Below are positions 33,968 through 42,294 of a DNA stretch of 64,000 nt, piece after piece. The translations under genes were made by a program, and so were the position numbers. This stretch comes from VXLM01 sp034421575 (GTDB lineage: Bacteria > Chloroflexota > Dehalococcoidia > Lucifugimonadales > VXLM01), in the NCBI GenBank assembly GCA_034421575.1, contig DAOUKG010000023.1, positions 54,606 to 118,605 of the forward strand. Reading direction: 5' to 3'. The notes beneath the pieces are model-generated. The model searched no databases, was not told where the DNA came from, and was given only the letters and a program-made list of their open reading frames with translations. Positions within the stretch are counted from its first letter, which is position 1; the number at the start of each line of letters is the position of its first letter.

Positions 33968-34624
33968 CTAGACCCTCGCCCTGCCCGTCGGACACACCTC
34001 CAGCAGACAACATTCCACGCAGTCCGGCTCCTTCTTGCACACGTTCGCACTGTGCGTCACGATCAGGGCGTGGTACTCGTTGAAGAGGGATACGTCCGCC
34101 GGGAGGCTCTCCATGAAGAGTTGCTGGTAAAGAGTGTATGGCCCCTTCTCGGGGGCGAGGCCGAGGCGATGGAAGAGTCGCCTGGTGTAGTGGTCGATGA
34201 CGAAGACGGGCATGTCGAGGGCGTAGAGGAGGATGTCGTCGGCGGTCTCCTCGCCGATGCCGTGGATGCTCAATAGCTCTTCGCGCAATGAGACCGGGTC
34301 TTCATCCATGAGGGCCTTGATGTCGTCGTCGCGCTCGCCGAGCCACTCGACGAGTGCCTTCAGCTTCCGCGCCTTCATGTTGTAGTAGCCGGACGAGTAG
34401 ATAAGCCGCGCGATGTCGTCTTTTTCAGCGCTTCGGAGTCCGTGGGGCGACAGCAGTCCCGCCTCTGATAGGGCGCGGATGCCCTTCTCGGCGTTGCTCC
34501 ACGCGGTGTTCTGCACGAGGACCGCGCCCACCATCACCTCGAACCTGGAGTCCGCAGGCCACCAGTCGCGTGGGCCGTATCGCTCCAGTAGCAGGTCGTA
34601 GATGTCGGTCAGGCGGTCGCGCAT
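33968..34624 (-). CDS. HhH-GPD DNA glycosylase, endonuclease III-like (MagIII type)
   Basis: A 218-residue base-excision-repair glycosylase. The helix-hairpin-helix is SIHGIGEETADDI (119-131) and the catalytic Asp is D144 in VIDHYTRR. The lysine that gives endonuclease III its AP-lyase activity is replaced by Glu126, so it should be monofunctional, like the 3-methyladenine glycosylase MagIII group (COG2231). The four iron-sulfur Cys are present at 196, 202, 205 and 211 (C-x5-C-x2-C-x5-C). The likely substrates are alkylated bases. Confidence 0.88.
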   Translation of the reverse strand: MRDRLTDIYDLLLERYGPRDWWPADSRFEVMVGAVLVQNTAWSNAEKGIRALSEAGLLSPHGLRSAEKDDIARLIYSSGYYNMKARKLKALVEWLGERDDDIKALMDEDPVSLREELLSIHGIGEETADDILLYALDMPVFVIDHYTRRLFHRLGLAPEKGPYTLYQQLFMESLPADVSLFNEYHALIVTHSANVCKKEPDCVECCLLEVCPTGRARV

Positions 34625-34744
34625 GGGGGGTATCTATGGGAGAGTCGGTCTCGCCGAACTTACGTACACCGGCTCTCCGTAGAGTTCGTGATCGGATGAC
34701 CGGGACAGGGGGGAGCGCATGTTTTCGCTTGAGGCTGTATTGGT

Positions 34745-34758
34745 AATCATATATGATT
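34745..34758. promoter_or_regulatory. Perfect 14-bp palindrome upstream of the PaREP1-like gene
   Basis: AATCATATATGATT is a perfect inverted repeat 75 bp before the ATG at 34834 and is strongly AT-rich in a GC-rich genome. It is a candidate operator or promoter element. Confidence 0.45.
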
Positions 34759-34833
34759 TAGCTTGCCAAATGACTCATTGATGCAGTGCCGCTCACGTTG
34801 CGGTCGGCCGTACTCCAGGGTAGCAAGATAGAT

Positions 34834-35184
34834 ATGCAGATTCAGGAGCATACACAGACAGCACGAGACTTTCTCGATGACGCAGATCATCAGTTTAGCT
34901 CCGGGCACGTCCTGCAGGGCTCTGAGAAGCTGTGGGGCGCTGCGGCCCATGCCGTCATGACGGTGGCCCAAGACCGGGGTTGGGAACACGGGAATCACAA
35001 TGCGCTGAAGATCGCGGTCGGCAAGCTGATTGCCGAACACGATGCTCCGGAATTGCGCGGCGGTTTTGCGGCGGCCCAACAGTTCCACGCCAACTTCTAC
35101 CACGGCTTTATGGAGGACGATGACGTTACGTTCGCTCGTCCGCTGGTACATGATTTCGTCGAACGGGTGTTGAGCTACGCCTGA
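34834..35184 (+). CDS. PaREP1/HEPN-like small protein
   Basis: A 116-residue helical protein. The core FSSGHVLQGSEKLWGAAAHA followed by V-M-T-V-A-Q-D-R-G-W matches the PaREP1 family, a HEPN-like fold frequent in archaea and less common in bacteria. HEPN proteins can be RNases, but the R-x4-6-H motif is not clear here. ATG 34834 is preferred over an upstream in-frame ATG at 34786 because it starts the helical core. It stands alone before pyrF. Function unknown. Confidence 0.7.
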   Translation: MQIQEHTQTARDFLDDADHQFSSGHVLQGSEKLWGAAAHAVMTVAQDRGWEHGNHNALKIAVGKLIAEHDAPELRGGFAAAQQFHANFYHGFMEDDDVTFARPLVHDFVERVLSYA

Positions 35185-35218
35185 GCAGCAAGAGCGCGAG
35201 CGGCACAACAGGATTCCC

Positions 35219-36058
35219 ATGCCGACTTTCCGCGACCGTCTTTCTTTCGTATCCGAACAGAACCGCAGCCTCCTCTGCGTCGGACTCGACCCCGATCCGG
35301 CCAGGATGCCGGTTGGGGACGTTGTGGCCTTCAACTCGGCCATCGTGGACGCCACGCGCGACCTCGTGTGCGCCTACAAGCCGAATGTGGCGTTCTATGA
35401 GGCGCGGGGCAGCGACGGCATACGGGAACTGGAGCGTACTATTGCCCATATCCGCGACGTTGCGCCGTCGGTGATCGTCCTGCTCGACGGCAAGCGTGGG
35501 GATATCGGCTCGACGAACGCGGCGTACGCGAGGGCGCTCTTCGAGACGTGGGGCGCGGACGCGGCGACCATCAACGGCTACGCGGGCGGCGCTGACTTGG
35601 AGCCGTTCCTCCAGTACGAAGACAAGGCCGTGTTCGTGTGGTGCCGGTCGTCGAACGAGGGTGCGGCCGAGCTGCAGGACCTTACGGTGCAGTTGGACGG
35701 CGAGACGATGCCTTACTACCAGGCGGTGGCTCGCCGGGCAGTCGAGTGGGGGCCGAAGGGCAGCGTGGGGCTCGTAGTTGGGGCGACGTACCCGAAGGAG
35801 CTTGTGGAAGTGCGGGCCATCGCGCCGGAAGCGCCCATACTGCTCCCCGGCGTTGGGGCACAGGAGGGAATGTTGCAAGCCTCGGTGGAGGCCGGTGTCG
35901 ACCGCATGGGGCGCAACCTGCTCGTCAGCAGTTCAAGAGGGGTGCTGTACGCCTCTTCCGACCCCCAACGCTTTGCCGATGCCGCCCGCAACGCGGCAGA
36001 GAAGCTGTGCGACGAGATCAACGCCGTGCTGGAAGACGGGGGGTACTCATGGTCGTAG
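35219..36058 (+). CDS. pyrF: Orotidine-5'-phosphate decarboxylase, type 2
   Basis: A 279-residue enzyme that decarboxylates OMP to UMP, the last step of pyrimidine synthesis. The catalytic array is D90-x-K92-x2-D95 in LLDGKRGDIGST, with K54 in AYKPNVAFYE. Its length and the CVGLDPDPARMP start put it in the longer type 2 group (PyrF subfamily of actinobacteria and Chloroflexota). The stop overlaps the next small gene by 10 bp. Confidence 0.95.
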   Translation: MPTFRDRLSFVSEQNRSLLCVGLDPDPARMPVGDVVAFNSAIVDATRDLVCAYKPNVAFYEARGSDGIRELERTIAHIRDVAPSVIVLLDGKRGDIGSTNAAYARALFETWGADAATINGYAGGADLEPFLQYEDKAVFVWCRSSNEGAAELQDLTVQLDGETMPYYQAVARRAVEWGPKGSVGLVVGATYPKELVEVRAIAPEAPILLPGVGAQEGMLQASVEAGVDRMGRNLLVSSSRGVLYASSDPQRFADAARNAAEKLCDEINAVLEDGGYSWS

Positions 36059-36249
36059 ACTTCCGTATGGGAGAGCGGCTGGCGCTGCGGAAGAAGCACC
36101 CGTGCGGCGGGTTCGAGTGGGAGGTCACGCGGCTCGGGGCGGACATCGGGATCCGGTGCGTTACGTGCTCGCGCCACTTGATGATGGCTCGTTCAACGCT
36201 GGAGAAGCGGATGAAGAAGGCCCGTCTGTCGGGTGAAAGGGCGACGTAG
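36049..36249 (+). CDS. DUF951 family protein
   Basis: A 66-residue protein. After a short lead it has LALRKKHPCGGFEWEVTRLG followed by ADIGIRCVTCSR, the DUF951 signature with Cys at HPCGG and C-x2-C, probably a small beta-barrel that binds metal or RNA. Starts at ATG 36049 within the last codons of pyrF (GGGGGG just upstream). Most DUF951 genes lie near ribosome or nucleotide genes, but the function is unknown. Confidence 0.85.
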   Translation: MVVDFRMGERLALRKKHPCGGFEWEVTRLGADIGIRCVTCSRHLMMARSTLEKRMKKARLSGERAT

Positions 36250-36258
36250 GAGAACGCC

Positions 36259-37026
36259 ATGCGACTTGAGTGCAAGACGGCGTTGATCGCGGGCGGCGCT
36301 TCGGGCGTCGAAGGGCAGCTGATGGGCATCGGGGGCGCTGCTGTGCGGCGATTTGTGCGCGAGGGGGCGCAGGTGGTGATCGCGGACATCAAGGACGAGG
36401 TCGGCGAGCAGACGGCGGAGGAGATACGAGCCGAGGGTGGTGAGGCGCTGTACGTCCACCTCGACGTGACGGACGAGGACGATTGGATAGCGGCGGTTGC
36501 GGCAGCAGTCGACCGGTTCGGCAAGCTCGACGTGCTGGTGAACGCTGCCGGTACCTCCATCCGCTACAAGGTGGAGGAAACGCCCGTCGAGGCCTTCGAC
36601 CAAGAGATGGCGGTACACGCAAGGGGAGCGTTCCTGGGGGCGAAGCACGCGATTCCGCGTATGCGCGAGGCCGGGGGCGGGTCGATCGTCATCGTGTCAT
36701 CGATATACGGTATCGTCGGGTCGGCGTCGTCCTCGTACCCCACGGCGAAGGGTGCGAAGCGGAACTTCACGAAGGCGGCGGCCATCCAGTACGCGGCGGA
36801 GGGCATCCGGGTGAACTCTGTCCATCCCGGCTTCGTGATGACGCCGCTTACCAAGGACATATTCAACGTGCAGGAGATCATCGGCCCCCGCCTTGCAATG
36901 GTGCCCATGGGCCGGCTCGGAACCGTCGACGAGATCGCCAACGGCATCCTGTTCCTCGCCTCAGACGAATCGTCGTTCATCACGGGCGCGGAACTGGTGA
37001 TCGACGGGGGCTTCCTGGCTGAGTGA
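36259..37026 (+). CDS. Short-chain dehydrogenase/reductase
   Basis: A 255-residue classical SDR. Catalytic residues: Ser in IVIVSSIYG, and Y-x3-K in SYPTAKGAKR; NAG is seen as NAAG. The glycine-rich motif is unusual: LIAGGASGVEGQLMGIGGAA instead of TGxxxGIG, an apparent insertion of about six residues between the two halves. It starts 9 bp after the DUF951 gene behind AGGAGA and may be cotranscribed with pyrF. The substrate is probably a sugar or hydroxy acid. Confidence 0.87.
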   Translation: MRLECKTALIAGGASGVEGQLMGIGGAAVRRFVREGAQVVIADIKDEVGEQTAEEIRAEGGEALYVHLDVTDEDDWIAAVAAAVDRFGKLDVLVNAAGTSIRYKVEETPVEAFDQEMAVHARGAFLGAKHAIPRMREAGGGSIVIVSSIYGIVGSASSSYPTAKGAKRNFTKAAAIQYAAEGIRVNSVHPGFVMTPLTKDIFNVQEIIGPRLAMVPMGRLGTVDEIANGILFLASDESSFITGAELVIDGGFLAE

Positions 37027-37040
37027 AGGTAGGCCCTATA

Positions 37041-37079
37041 CCCTCACCCCAACCCTCTCCCGCGAACGGGAGAGGGGGT
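37041..37079. repeat. CCCTCACCC hairpin repeat
   Basis: CCCTCACCCCAACCCTCTCC...GAACGGGAGAGGG between the SDR gene and the phosphotriesterase-like gene. Confidence 0.7.
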
Positions 37080-37101
37080 GATTTGACGGGGAGATGCGCG
37101 T

Positions 37102-38190
37102 GTGAGCGACTCTGAGGGGACAGCCGGATACGTCCAGACGGTGCTCGGTCCGGTCGAGCCGGAATCGCTGGGCGTCACCCACACCCACGAGCACATCCTT
37201 TCGGACCTGTCGCACATAGCCGTCGAGCCGGAAGACCCCTTCGAGCGTGAGATGTTCCACGCGCCCATGCGGATGGACATCCTGGGCTACCTCAGCTACT
37301 ACTTTGCCGCCAATCTCGACAACCTGCGACTGGACGACATCGACACTGCAATCGCGGAGATTGGCCTGTACAAGCGCCACGGCGGCGGGGCGATTGTGGA
37401 GGCTTCCAGCATAGGGCTGAGCCGAAACCCCGAGGGACTCGCTCGCATATCACAGGCCACCGGCGTCCACATCATCATGGGGTCGTCGTACTACGTCAAA
37501 GAGGCGCACCCGCCAGACATGGACGATATCTCGGAAGACGCGATCTTCGAGGAGATCGTCCGGGATATAACCGTCGGCGTCGGCTCAACCGGCATCAGGG
37601 CGGGGATCATCGGAGAGGTTGGTTGCTCATACCCGCTGTCGGACAACGAGCGCAAGGTTCTCCGCGCCTCAGCGAGGGCACAGAGGGCGACGGGAGCGGC
37701 GATTCTCATCCATCCGGGGCGCGACGAGCCCTCGCCGGAGGAGATCATCGAGGTCATAGTAGATGCCGGGGGCGATCCGTGCCGCACCATCATCGGGCAC
37801 CTCGACAGAACAGTGATGGACCGCCAAGTCCTTCTCCGCATCGCAGGAATGGGATGCTACCTCGAATGGGACCACTTCAGCTCCGGCTTGCCGTTTTATC
37901 CGCCAAACCCAAAGATCACCATGCTGAACGACGCGGACCGCGCGGAGGTGATCGCTTTCATGATCGAGCACGGCTACGGAGACAAGATACTCACAGGCCA
38001 CGACGTGGCGTCGAAGCGCAGGCTCACCGTGTACGGCGGGCCAGGGTACTTCTACATCATCAGGCGCTTAGTGCCGTGGCTGAAGACGCGCGGGTTCTCG
38101 GACGAGGATATCGACCGTTTGCTCATCCACAACCCGGCGAGGGTGTTGACGATGGCGGCGCCGGGCGGGGTAGCTGTTCAGACTTCGTGA
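37102..38190 (+). CDS. Phosphotriesterase-like lactonase family protein
   Basis: A 362-residue amidohydrolase-superfamily TIM barrel of the phosphotriesterase homology group. Metal-binding H27-T-H29 is in GVTHTHEHILSD. A Glu in AGIIGEVGCSYPL takes the position of the bridging Lys/Glu. Further ligands are His in LIHPGRDE, His in IIGHLDRT and Asp in LTGHDVASK. Characterised relatives are lactonases or esterases and only rarely act on phosphotriesters. With nearby dehydrogenases, hydrolysis of a sugar lactone is plausible. GTG start 37102. Confidence 0.87.
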   Translation: MSDSEGTAGYVQTVLGPVEPESLGVTHTHEHILSDLSHIAVEPEDPFEREMFHAPMRMDILGYLSYYFAANLDNLRLDDIDTAIAEIGLYKRHGGGAIVEASSIGLSRNPEGLARISQATGVHIIMGSSYYVKEAHPPDMDDISEDAIFEEIVRDITVGVGSTGIRAGIIGEVGCSYPLSDNERKVLRASARAQRATGAAILIHPGRDEPSPEEIIEVIVDAGGDPCRTIIGHLDRTVMDRQVLLRIAGMGCYLEWDHFSSGLPFYPPNPKITMLNDADRAEVIAFMIEHGYGDKILTGHDVASKRRLTVYGGPGYFYIIRRLVPWLKTRGFSDEDIDRLLIHNPARVLTMAAPGGVAVQTS

Positions 38191-38228
38191 GATCCCTCGA
38201 CGAATACACAGCCACCGTCATACGGTCA

Positions 38229-38248
38229 CCCCGTACCCCGATACAGGG
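38229..38248. repeat. Nested hairpin inside a CGTCAT...GGTATCCAG palindrome
   Basis: CCCCGTACCCCGATACAGGG lies in the loop of the repeat at about 38217-38259. One of several such insertions. Confidence 0.65.
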
Positions 38249-38344
38249 CGGGTATCCAGAGGGGTAAGAGGTGTTCACCTCATCAACTCTGAACAATTGC
38301 CGGCCGGGTAGGGCGGCGTTCTTGGTGAAGGGCCGGAAGTCCCG

Positions 38345-39436
38345 CTAGCCCTTCGCGAAGAGCTCGTATGCGCGCGCCTCGTCCGGCGTCTGGTAACGGC
38401 CGGAGTGGTCGCCGCCGAGCCAGCGGTAGGGGCGCGGGTAGAGAGTCAAGGAGCGATCCTCAAGCGGCAGCGAGAGGGGAACGGAACCCCACAGAGCGGA
38501 GTGCTTGGCGGCTATGGCTGCCTCGAGCGACCTGAGCAAATCGTAGCCGGAAATCGCCATCTCGGTGCCATTCTCGACGGCCGAGATGAATGACAGGATC
38601 GAGCTCGCGAGATAGCCGTATTTCGGCCAGGCAAACGGCGTGAACGCACGATCAGACTTGATGCGCGCGCCGTTGTCGTCGAACCCCTGGTAGATGTCCA
38701 TGACGTCGCCCCAGTCCCAGCGCAGGAGGGAGTCCTCCGTCCAGACGTCGACGCCGCGACCGGGAGTCGGCTCGCCGTATACGGTCGTCTCGATGCCCGT
38801 GCTCATCTTGAACCGACCATTGATGATGAGTCCGCTGTCCTCATTCGCCTCCAGGGACTCCTGCGGCTTGCCCCACGCGATGACCTCTGTTATCTCGGCG
38901 TTCGTCAGGAGCCTGAGGACGGCGATGTGCTGGCATCCGCCCCCGGAAATCTCTCCTCCCCACCCACTGACCGTAGCGCCCTGGACTTCCCCGTAGTCGC
39001 CGTTGCGGAGCCAGCTTGCGGCCTCCTGTACGTCCGCGCGGGCGCTCTGGAGGTTCCCGCCGTGGAAGACAACGTCCCGCGCCTCGCAAGCCTCGATCAT
39101 CTCGTCCACGTCCGAGAGTGTCGCTCCGATGGGCTTGTCGGTGGAGACGCCGCGCACACCGGCTTGGGCGGATGCGATGACGGCGTCCTTGATGAACTTG
39201 CCGGGCAGGACGACGACCGCGAGGTCCGGTACCTCGTCCATCTTCTGGTACATCTCCTCGGCGTCCTTGTATAGCGCCGAGACGCCGAACCGTTCGCCGA
39301 CGACCTTCAACCTGTCCTCGTTGTACTCGGCGATGGCCACAACCTCGGTATTCTCGAAGGTGTTGTAGACCTCGGTGTAGTGCTGGCCCATACGACCGCA
39401 GCCAATGATTGCCACTCTCAACTTTTGGTCGGCCAT
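38345..39436 (-). CDS. Gfo/Idh/MocA-family oxidoreductase
   Basis: A 363-residue dehydrogenase, fourth paralogue. ATG 39436 follows GGAGGAAAC. Motifs: VAIIGCGRMGQHY for NAD(P); the EKP signature is DKP in VSTDKPIGATLSDVDEMI, keeping the lysine. The substrate domain has GGGCQHIAVLRLL and the C-terminal SLPLEDRSLTLYPRPYRW that also ends the 3138 (LPIEDRSLRVEPLPYRW) and 32633 (LPLEDRSLTLKPQIWRW) proteins, so these three share a subfamily. Convergent with the phosphotriesterase-like gene. Confidence 0.88.
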   Translation of the reverse strand: MADQKLRVAIIGCGRMGQHYTEVYNTFENTEVVAIAEYNEDRLKVVGERFGVSALYKDAEEMYQKMDEVPDLAVVVLPGKFIKDAVIASAQAGVRGVSTDKPIGATLSDVDEMIEACEARDVVFHGGNLQSARADVQEAASWLRNGDYGEVQGATVSGWGGEISGGGCQHIAVLRLLTNAEITEVIAWGKPQESLEANEDSGLIINGRFKMSTGIETTVYGEPTPGRGVDVWTEDSLLRWDWGDVMDIYQGFDDNGARIKSDRAFTPFAWPKYGYLASSILSFISAVENGTEMAISGYDLLRSLEAAIAAKHSALWGSVPLSLPLEDRSLTLYPRPYRWLGGDHSGRYQTPDEARAYELFAKG

Positions 39437-39575
39437 GTTTCCTCCGCTCCGGTCAGGCGCCGGCGACAGTTTGAATGATTCGCAAGATTGTATTCGCACG
39501 AGGCCGTTAATTCAATGGGGAGGGGTTGGTAGGAAGGCTTCATGAAACAAGGGAAGGCGATTGGTCGGGTTTTCA

Positions 39576-39603
39576 CCCTTCGACAGGCTTAGAGTGAACA
39601 GGG
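39576..39603. repeat. Short TTCGACAGGCTTAGAG repeat
   Basis: CCCTTCGACAGGCTTAGAGTGAACAGGG, an uninterrupted member of the family; useful as the empty-site comparison for the nested hairpins at 24610 and 29610. Confidence 0.65.
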
Positions 39604-39630
39604 TCCTGCTTTAACTCCGTCTTGGTGGGT

Positions 39631-40116
39631 TCACATCTCCCCGCCGTCGAAGCGGGCGATTTCGACAAAGCCGCCCGCCTCGTCCGACCAGTCATACAGG
39701 ACGGAGGCCACGACTCGGTGGGCGTCGATGCCGATGACGAGCTGCTGGACCGGGTAGGCGGGGCCGTCCCCCCAAGGGCTGGTGGCGACGCCGCGGTCAA
39801 TATCGGAGAGGTAGGCCCCCCCGTTCGGGTGCGAGTGGTAGATGATCCGGGCGGGAGTGTCGGAGTCGATGCTGCGGTTCAGGTCCATGAGATCCTGTGC
39901 GCCGAAGACATAGGCGGTCTCTGCCGTGCGGCTTGGAGCCGACGGATGGCCTCCCTGGGCCTGCACGTTTACGCAGGCGCGGACGATGCTCACGGCAGGG
40001 GCATCCCTGTCGCCCGCGAGCCAGCCGCAGCACTCATTGGGGTACTCCCTACGGGCCTGGCGATATATCTCCTCGAGGAGATCTCGCGGAATTTCCAGCG
40101 GCTTCGGTGTCGGCAT
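39631..40116 (-). CDS. JAMM/MPN (M67) metallopeptidase
   Basis: A 161-residue zinc peptidase of the JAMM type. E28 is in YPNECCGWLAG and the metal motif is H94-x-H96-x7-S104-x2-D107 in YHSHPNGGAYLSDID. Bacterial relatives remove C-terminal residues from ubiquitin-like sulfur carriers (as in cysteine or cofactor biosynthesis) or deubiquitinate-like modified proteins. No sulfur carrier gene is next to it. It lies 27 bp upstream of the VCBS gene end on the same strand. Confidence 0.88.
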   Translation of the reverse strand: MPTPKPLEIPRDLLEEIYRQARREYPNECCGWLAGDRDAPAVSIVRACVNVQAQGGHPSAPSRTAETAYVFGAQDLMDLNRSIDSDTPARIIYHSHPNGGAYLSDIDRGVATSPWGDGPAYPVQQLVIGIDAHRVVASVLYDWSDEAGGFVEIARFDGGEM

Positions 40117-40143
40117 CGTTGGAAATAAACCCCGTGGCGGCTA

Positions 40144-42231
40144 TCAGTCTTCGCGCGGGCCGAAGCCCTCTTCTCCGACTGGCCGTTCCGGCGCTGTCGG
40201 GTCTCCGCTCGCGGGGCTGCCGAAATGCTCCGGCCTCCAGTACCAGATGTGGCCGTGGTCCGCCCCGGCGATCAGTCCGAGATTGCCGTCGTCATTCCAA
40301 TCGACGGGGGCCATGTGTACGCCGTGCCTCCAGAACTCAAGGGGGTTGCCGTCGGCGTCGAATACCAGGACATCCGGCTTCCTGAAGACGGGCTGTGTCT
40401 TCGTGCCCACGTTCTTGGCGAAGAGGATGTAGCTGCCCCGGTACGGGCTGCCATGCTGTGGCCCCACGCCTATGAGCAGGTCGAGGAGGCCGTCGCCGTC
40501 CCAGTCAATGACGTTGAGTTTCGTCCTCCCTCGACCGTCACCGCCCGGCGGCGTGTAGATGCCGTGCGTCTTGATGGTGGAGCCGTCCTCGTAGCGGAGC
40601 TTTTCTCCTGGGAGCAGGCTTGAGAGGTCATCGCTGCCTGCTCGCCTGTAGAGGGCGAGATCGAGGTCGGGGTCCTGGATGACGATGTCCGGCAGGTCGC
40701 CGTCGGTGAGGTGGCCGATGCCCGGCTGCTGCCTCCACGGGCCTATGAGCGGCGATCCGTCCGTGAGGTGCAGCCGCTGAGGCGGGCCGAGCTCCGGTGT
40801 GGACTTGGTCCCCCAGTTCGGGTACCACTCATAGAGACTGATCATGTCGCACACGACGAGATCGAGGAGGCCGTTCCCGTTCCAGTCTGCCAAGACGGGG
40901 TTGCTGTAGCCGCCGGTATCGCCGTCGTATGGACTCTGCGAGCCGCCCCAGTGCTGTCCTCCGGCGGGGTAGGGCGTCGCGAGGCGGCGAATCTCGGTCG
41001 TTCCGTAGCGAACGCGCTCCGGCGGTGCGAATCTCAAGGGGTTGGTCGACAGGGTCTTGTACCAGAAGATGTATCCCTCGATGCCGCCGACGAGGATGTC
41101 CTCCATACCGGTGTCGCGCCAGTCGCCGGCCGTGGGAACGGAGAAGACCCCCCCGTTGACGTGTGGGTTGTGCTGTTTGAGCTTGCGAGGCGTATTGTAG
41201 ATTGGCCTGCCGTCGTCGTCCTGACCGTAGAATCGCGCCCACTCGACGTTTCCGGCGTTGTCTGCCGCGAATATGTCGAAGCGTCCGGGCTCCAGGGCGT
41301 CGGATACGCCAATGCTCCCCTGGAAGGTGGCGATGCGGCTGAAGGGTTCGCCGTGGAGGGTGAAGATCTCGGCGGCCTCTCCCCACTCGGGGTCGTCGCC
41401 GATCGCGGTGATTGCCACGTGGTTGATGTGGCCGTAATAGTTGAGCAGCAGGATGCCCGCGGTCGGGTCGTTGGGGTTGACCTCGCTGATGTGGAAGGTA
41501 TGCCGTGGCACGTCGACATCGACCCTGCCCGCGTAGGTGAACTCGATGTCCCCGCCGCTGCTCGTGTTTCGGTACAAATGAAGAGAAGCCGTGCCGAACT
41601 TCGAGAACCACCTGCCGTCCTTGTCGTAGCGGTCGCGCTGGTCCTCCGGGACGATACCCTCAGGGCTCTTGGCCCACATCTCGCCATCCCCGGAATCGAG
41701 CACGACGAGGTCGACGACGCCGTCGCCGTTCCAGTCCAAGGCGGCTGTCGCCCCTCTGCCGAAACCGGCGTCCCCGTCCCGGCCCTTGAGGGTTACGGGC
41801 CGTCCCTCGTCGCGTGTCGCGGGAGGGCCGTTTTCTATCGAAATGGCCGCGACGGCCTTCTGCGAGTATCCCCGTGGAGCTAGGATGACTTCGATCTGTC
41901 CGTCGCCGTCGAAGTCTGCGGCTACGACGACTGTGCCCACGAGACCCTTGTCACGCTCGTTCCGGTGAAGCGCGCGAGACACCTCACCCCACTGCAGGCC
42001 GCGGTCGACGATGGGCGTTCCGTCGGCGATCTCTCCAATGAGCTTGTAGCTGTAGATGTTGCCGTTGCCGCCCGTGACAACGATCTCCGGCTCGCCGTCC
42101 GCGTCCCAGTCCAGGACTCGAACGGCGGATCCGCCCGCAAAGAAGTCGCCGATAACGTTCTCATCGCCCAGGACGAGGGGGGAGCCGTCTCCTGCGTTGC
42201 CGGCCGGTACGGGGTGGGGGAAGGATGTCAT
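40144..42231 (-). CDS. FG-GAP/VCBS repeat protein
   Basis: A 695-residue beta-propeller-type protein. Repeats of the type VLDWDADGEPEIVV, AADFDGDGQIEVIL, ALDWNGDGVVDLVV, LADWNGNGLLDLVV, VIDWDGDGLLDLLIG and PVDWNDDGNLGLIAG bind calcium through the DxDxDG loop. No signal peptide is visible at the ATG 42231 (preceded by TAGGAGT), which is odd since most such proteins are extracellular. Reads in the same direction as the PhyH gene upstream (63 bp gap), suggesting an operon PhyH-VCBS-JAMM. Possibly a carbohydrate-binding or lyase-like protein. Confidence 0.8.
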   Translation of the reverse strand: MTSFPHPVPAGNAGDGSPLVLGDENVIGDFFAGGSAVRVLDWDADGEPEIVVTGGNGNIYSYKLIGEIADGTPIVDRGLQWGEVSRALHRNERDKGLVGTVVVAADFDGDGQIEVILAPRGYSQKAVAAISIENGPPATRDEGRPVTLKGRDGDAGFGRGATAALDWNGDGVVDLVVLDSGDGEMWAKSPEGIVPEDQRDRYDKDGRWFSKFGTASLHLYRNTSSGGDIEFTYAGRVDVDVPRHTFHISEVNPNDPTAGILLLNYYGHINHVAITAIGDDPEWGEAAEIFTLHGEPFSRIATFQGSIGVSDALEPGRFDIFAADNAGNVEWARFYGQDDDGRPIYNTPRKLKQHNPHVNGGVFSVPTAGDWRDTGMEDILVGGIEGYIFWYKTLSTNPLRFAPPERVRYGTTEIRRLATPYPAGGQHWGGSQSPYDGDTGGYSNPVLADWNGNGLLDLVVCDMISLYEWYPNWGTKSTPELGPPQRLHLTDGSPLIGPWRQQPGIGHLTDGDLPDIVIQDPDLDLALYRRAGSDDLSSLLPGEKLRYEDGSTIKTHGIYTPPGGDGRGRTKLNVIDWDGDGLLDLLIGVGPQHGSPYRGSYILFAKNVGTKTQPVFRKPDVLVFDADGNPLEFWRHGVHMAPVDWNDDGNLGLIAGADHGHIWYWRPEHFGSPASGDPTAPERPVGEEGFGPRED

Positions 42232-42294
42232 GGCGTACTCCTATCGCGATATCTGGTGGAGGCCGTTCCGTGTGGCCGTCCGACTCGTGCTCAG

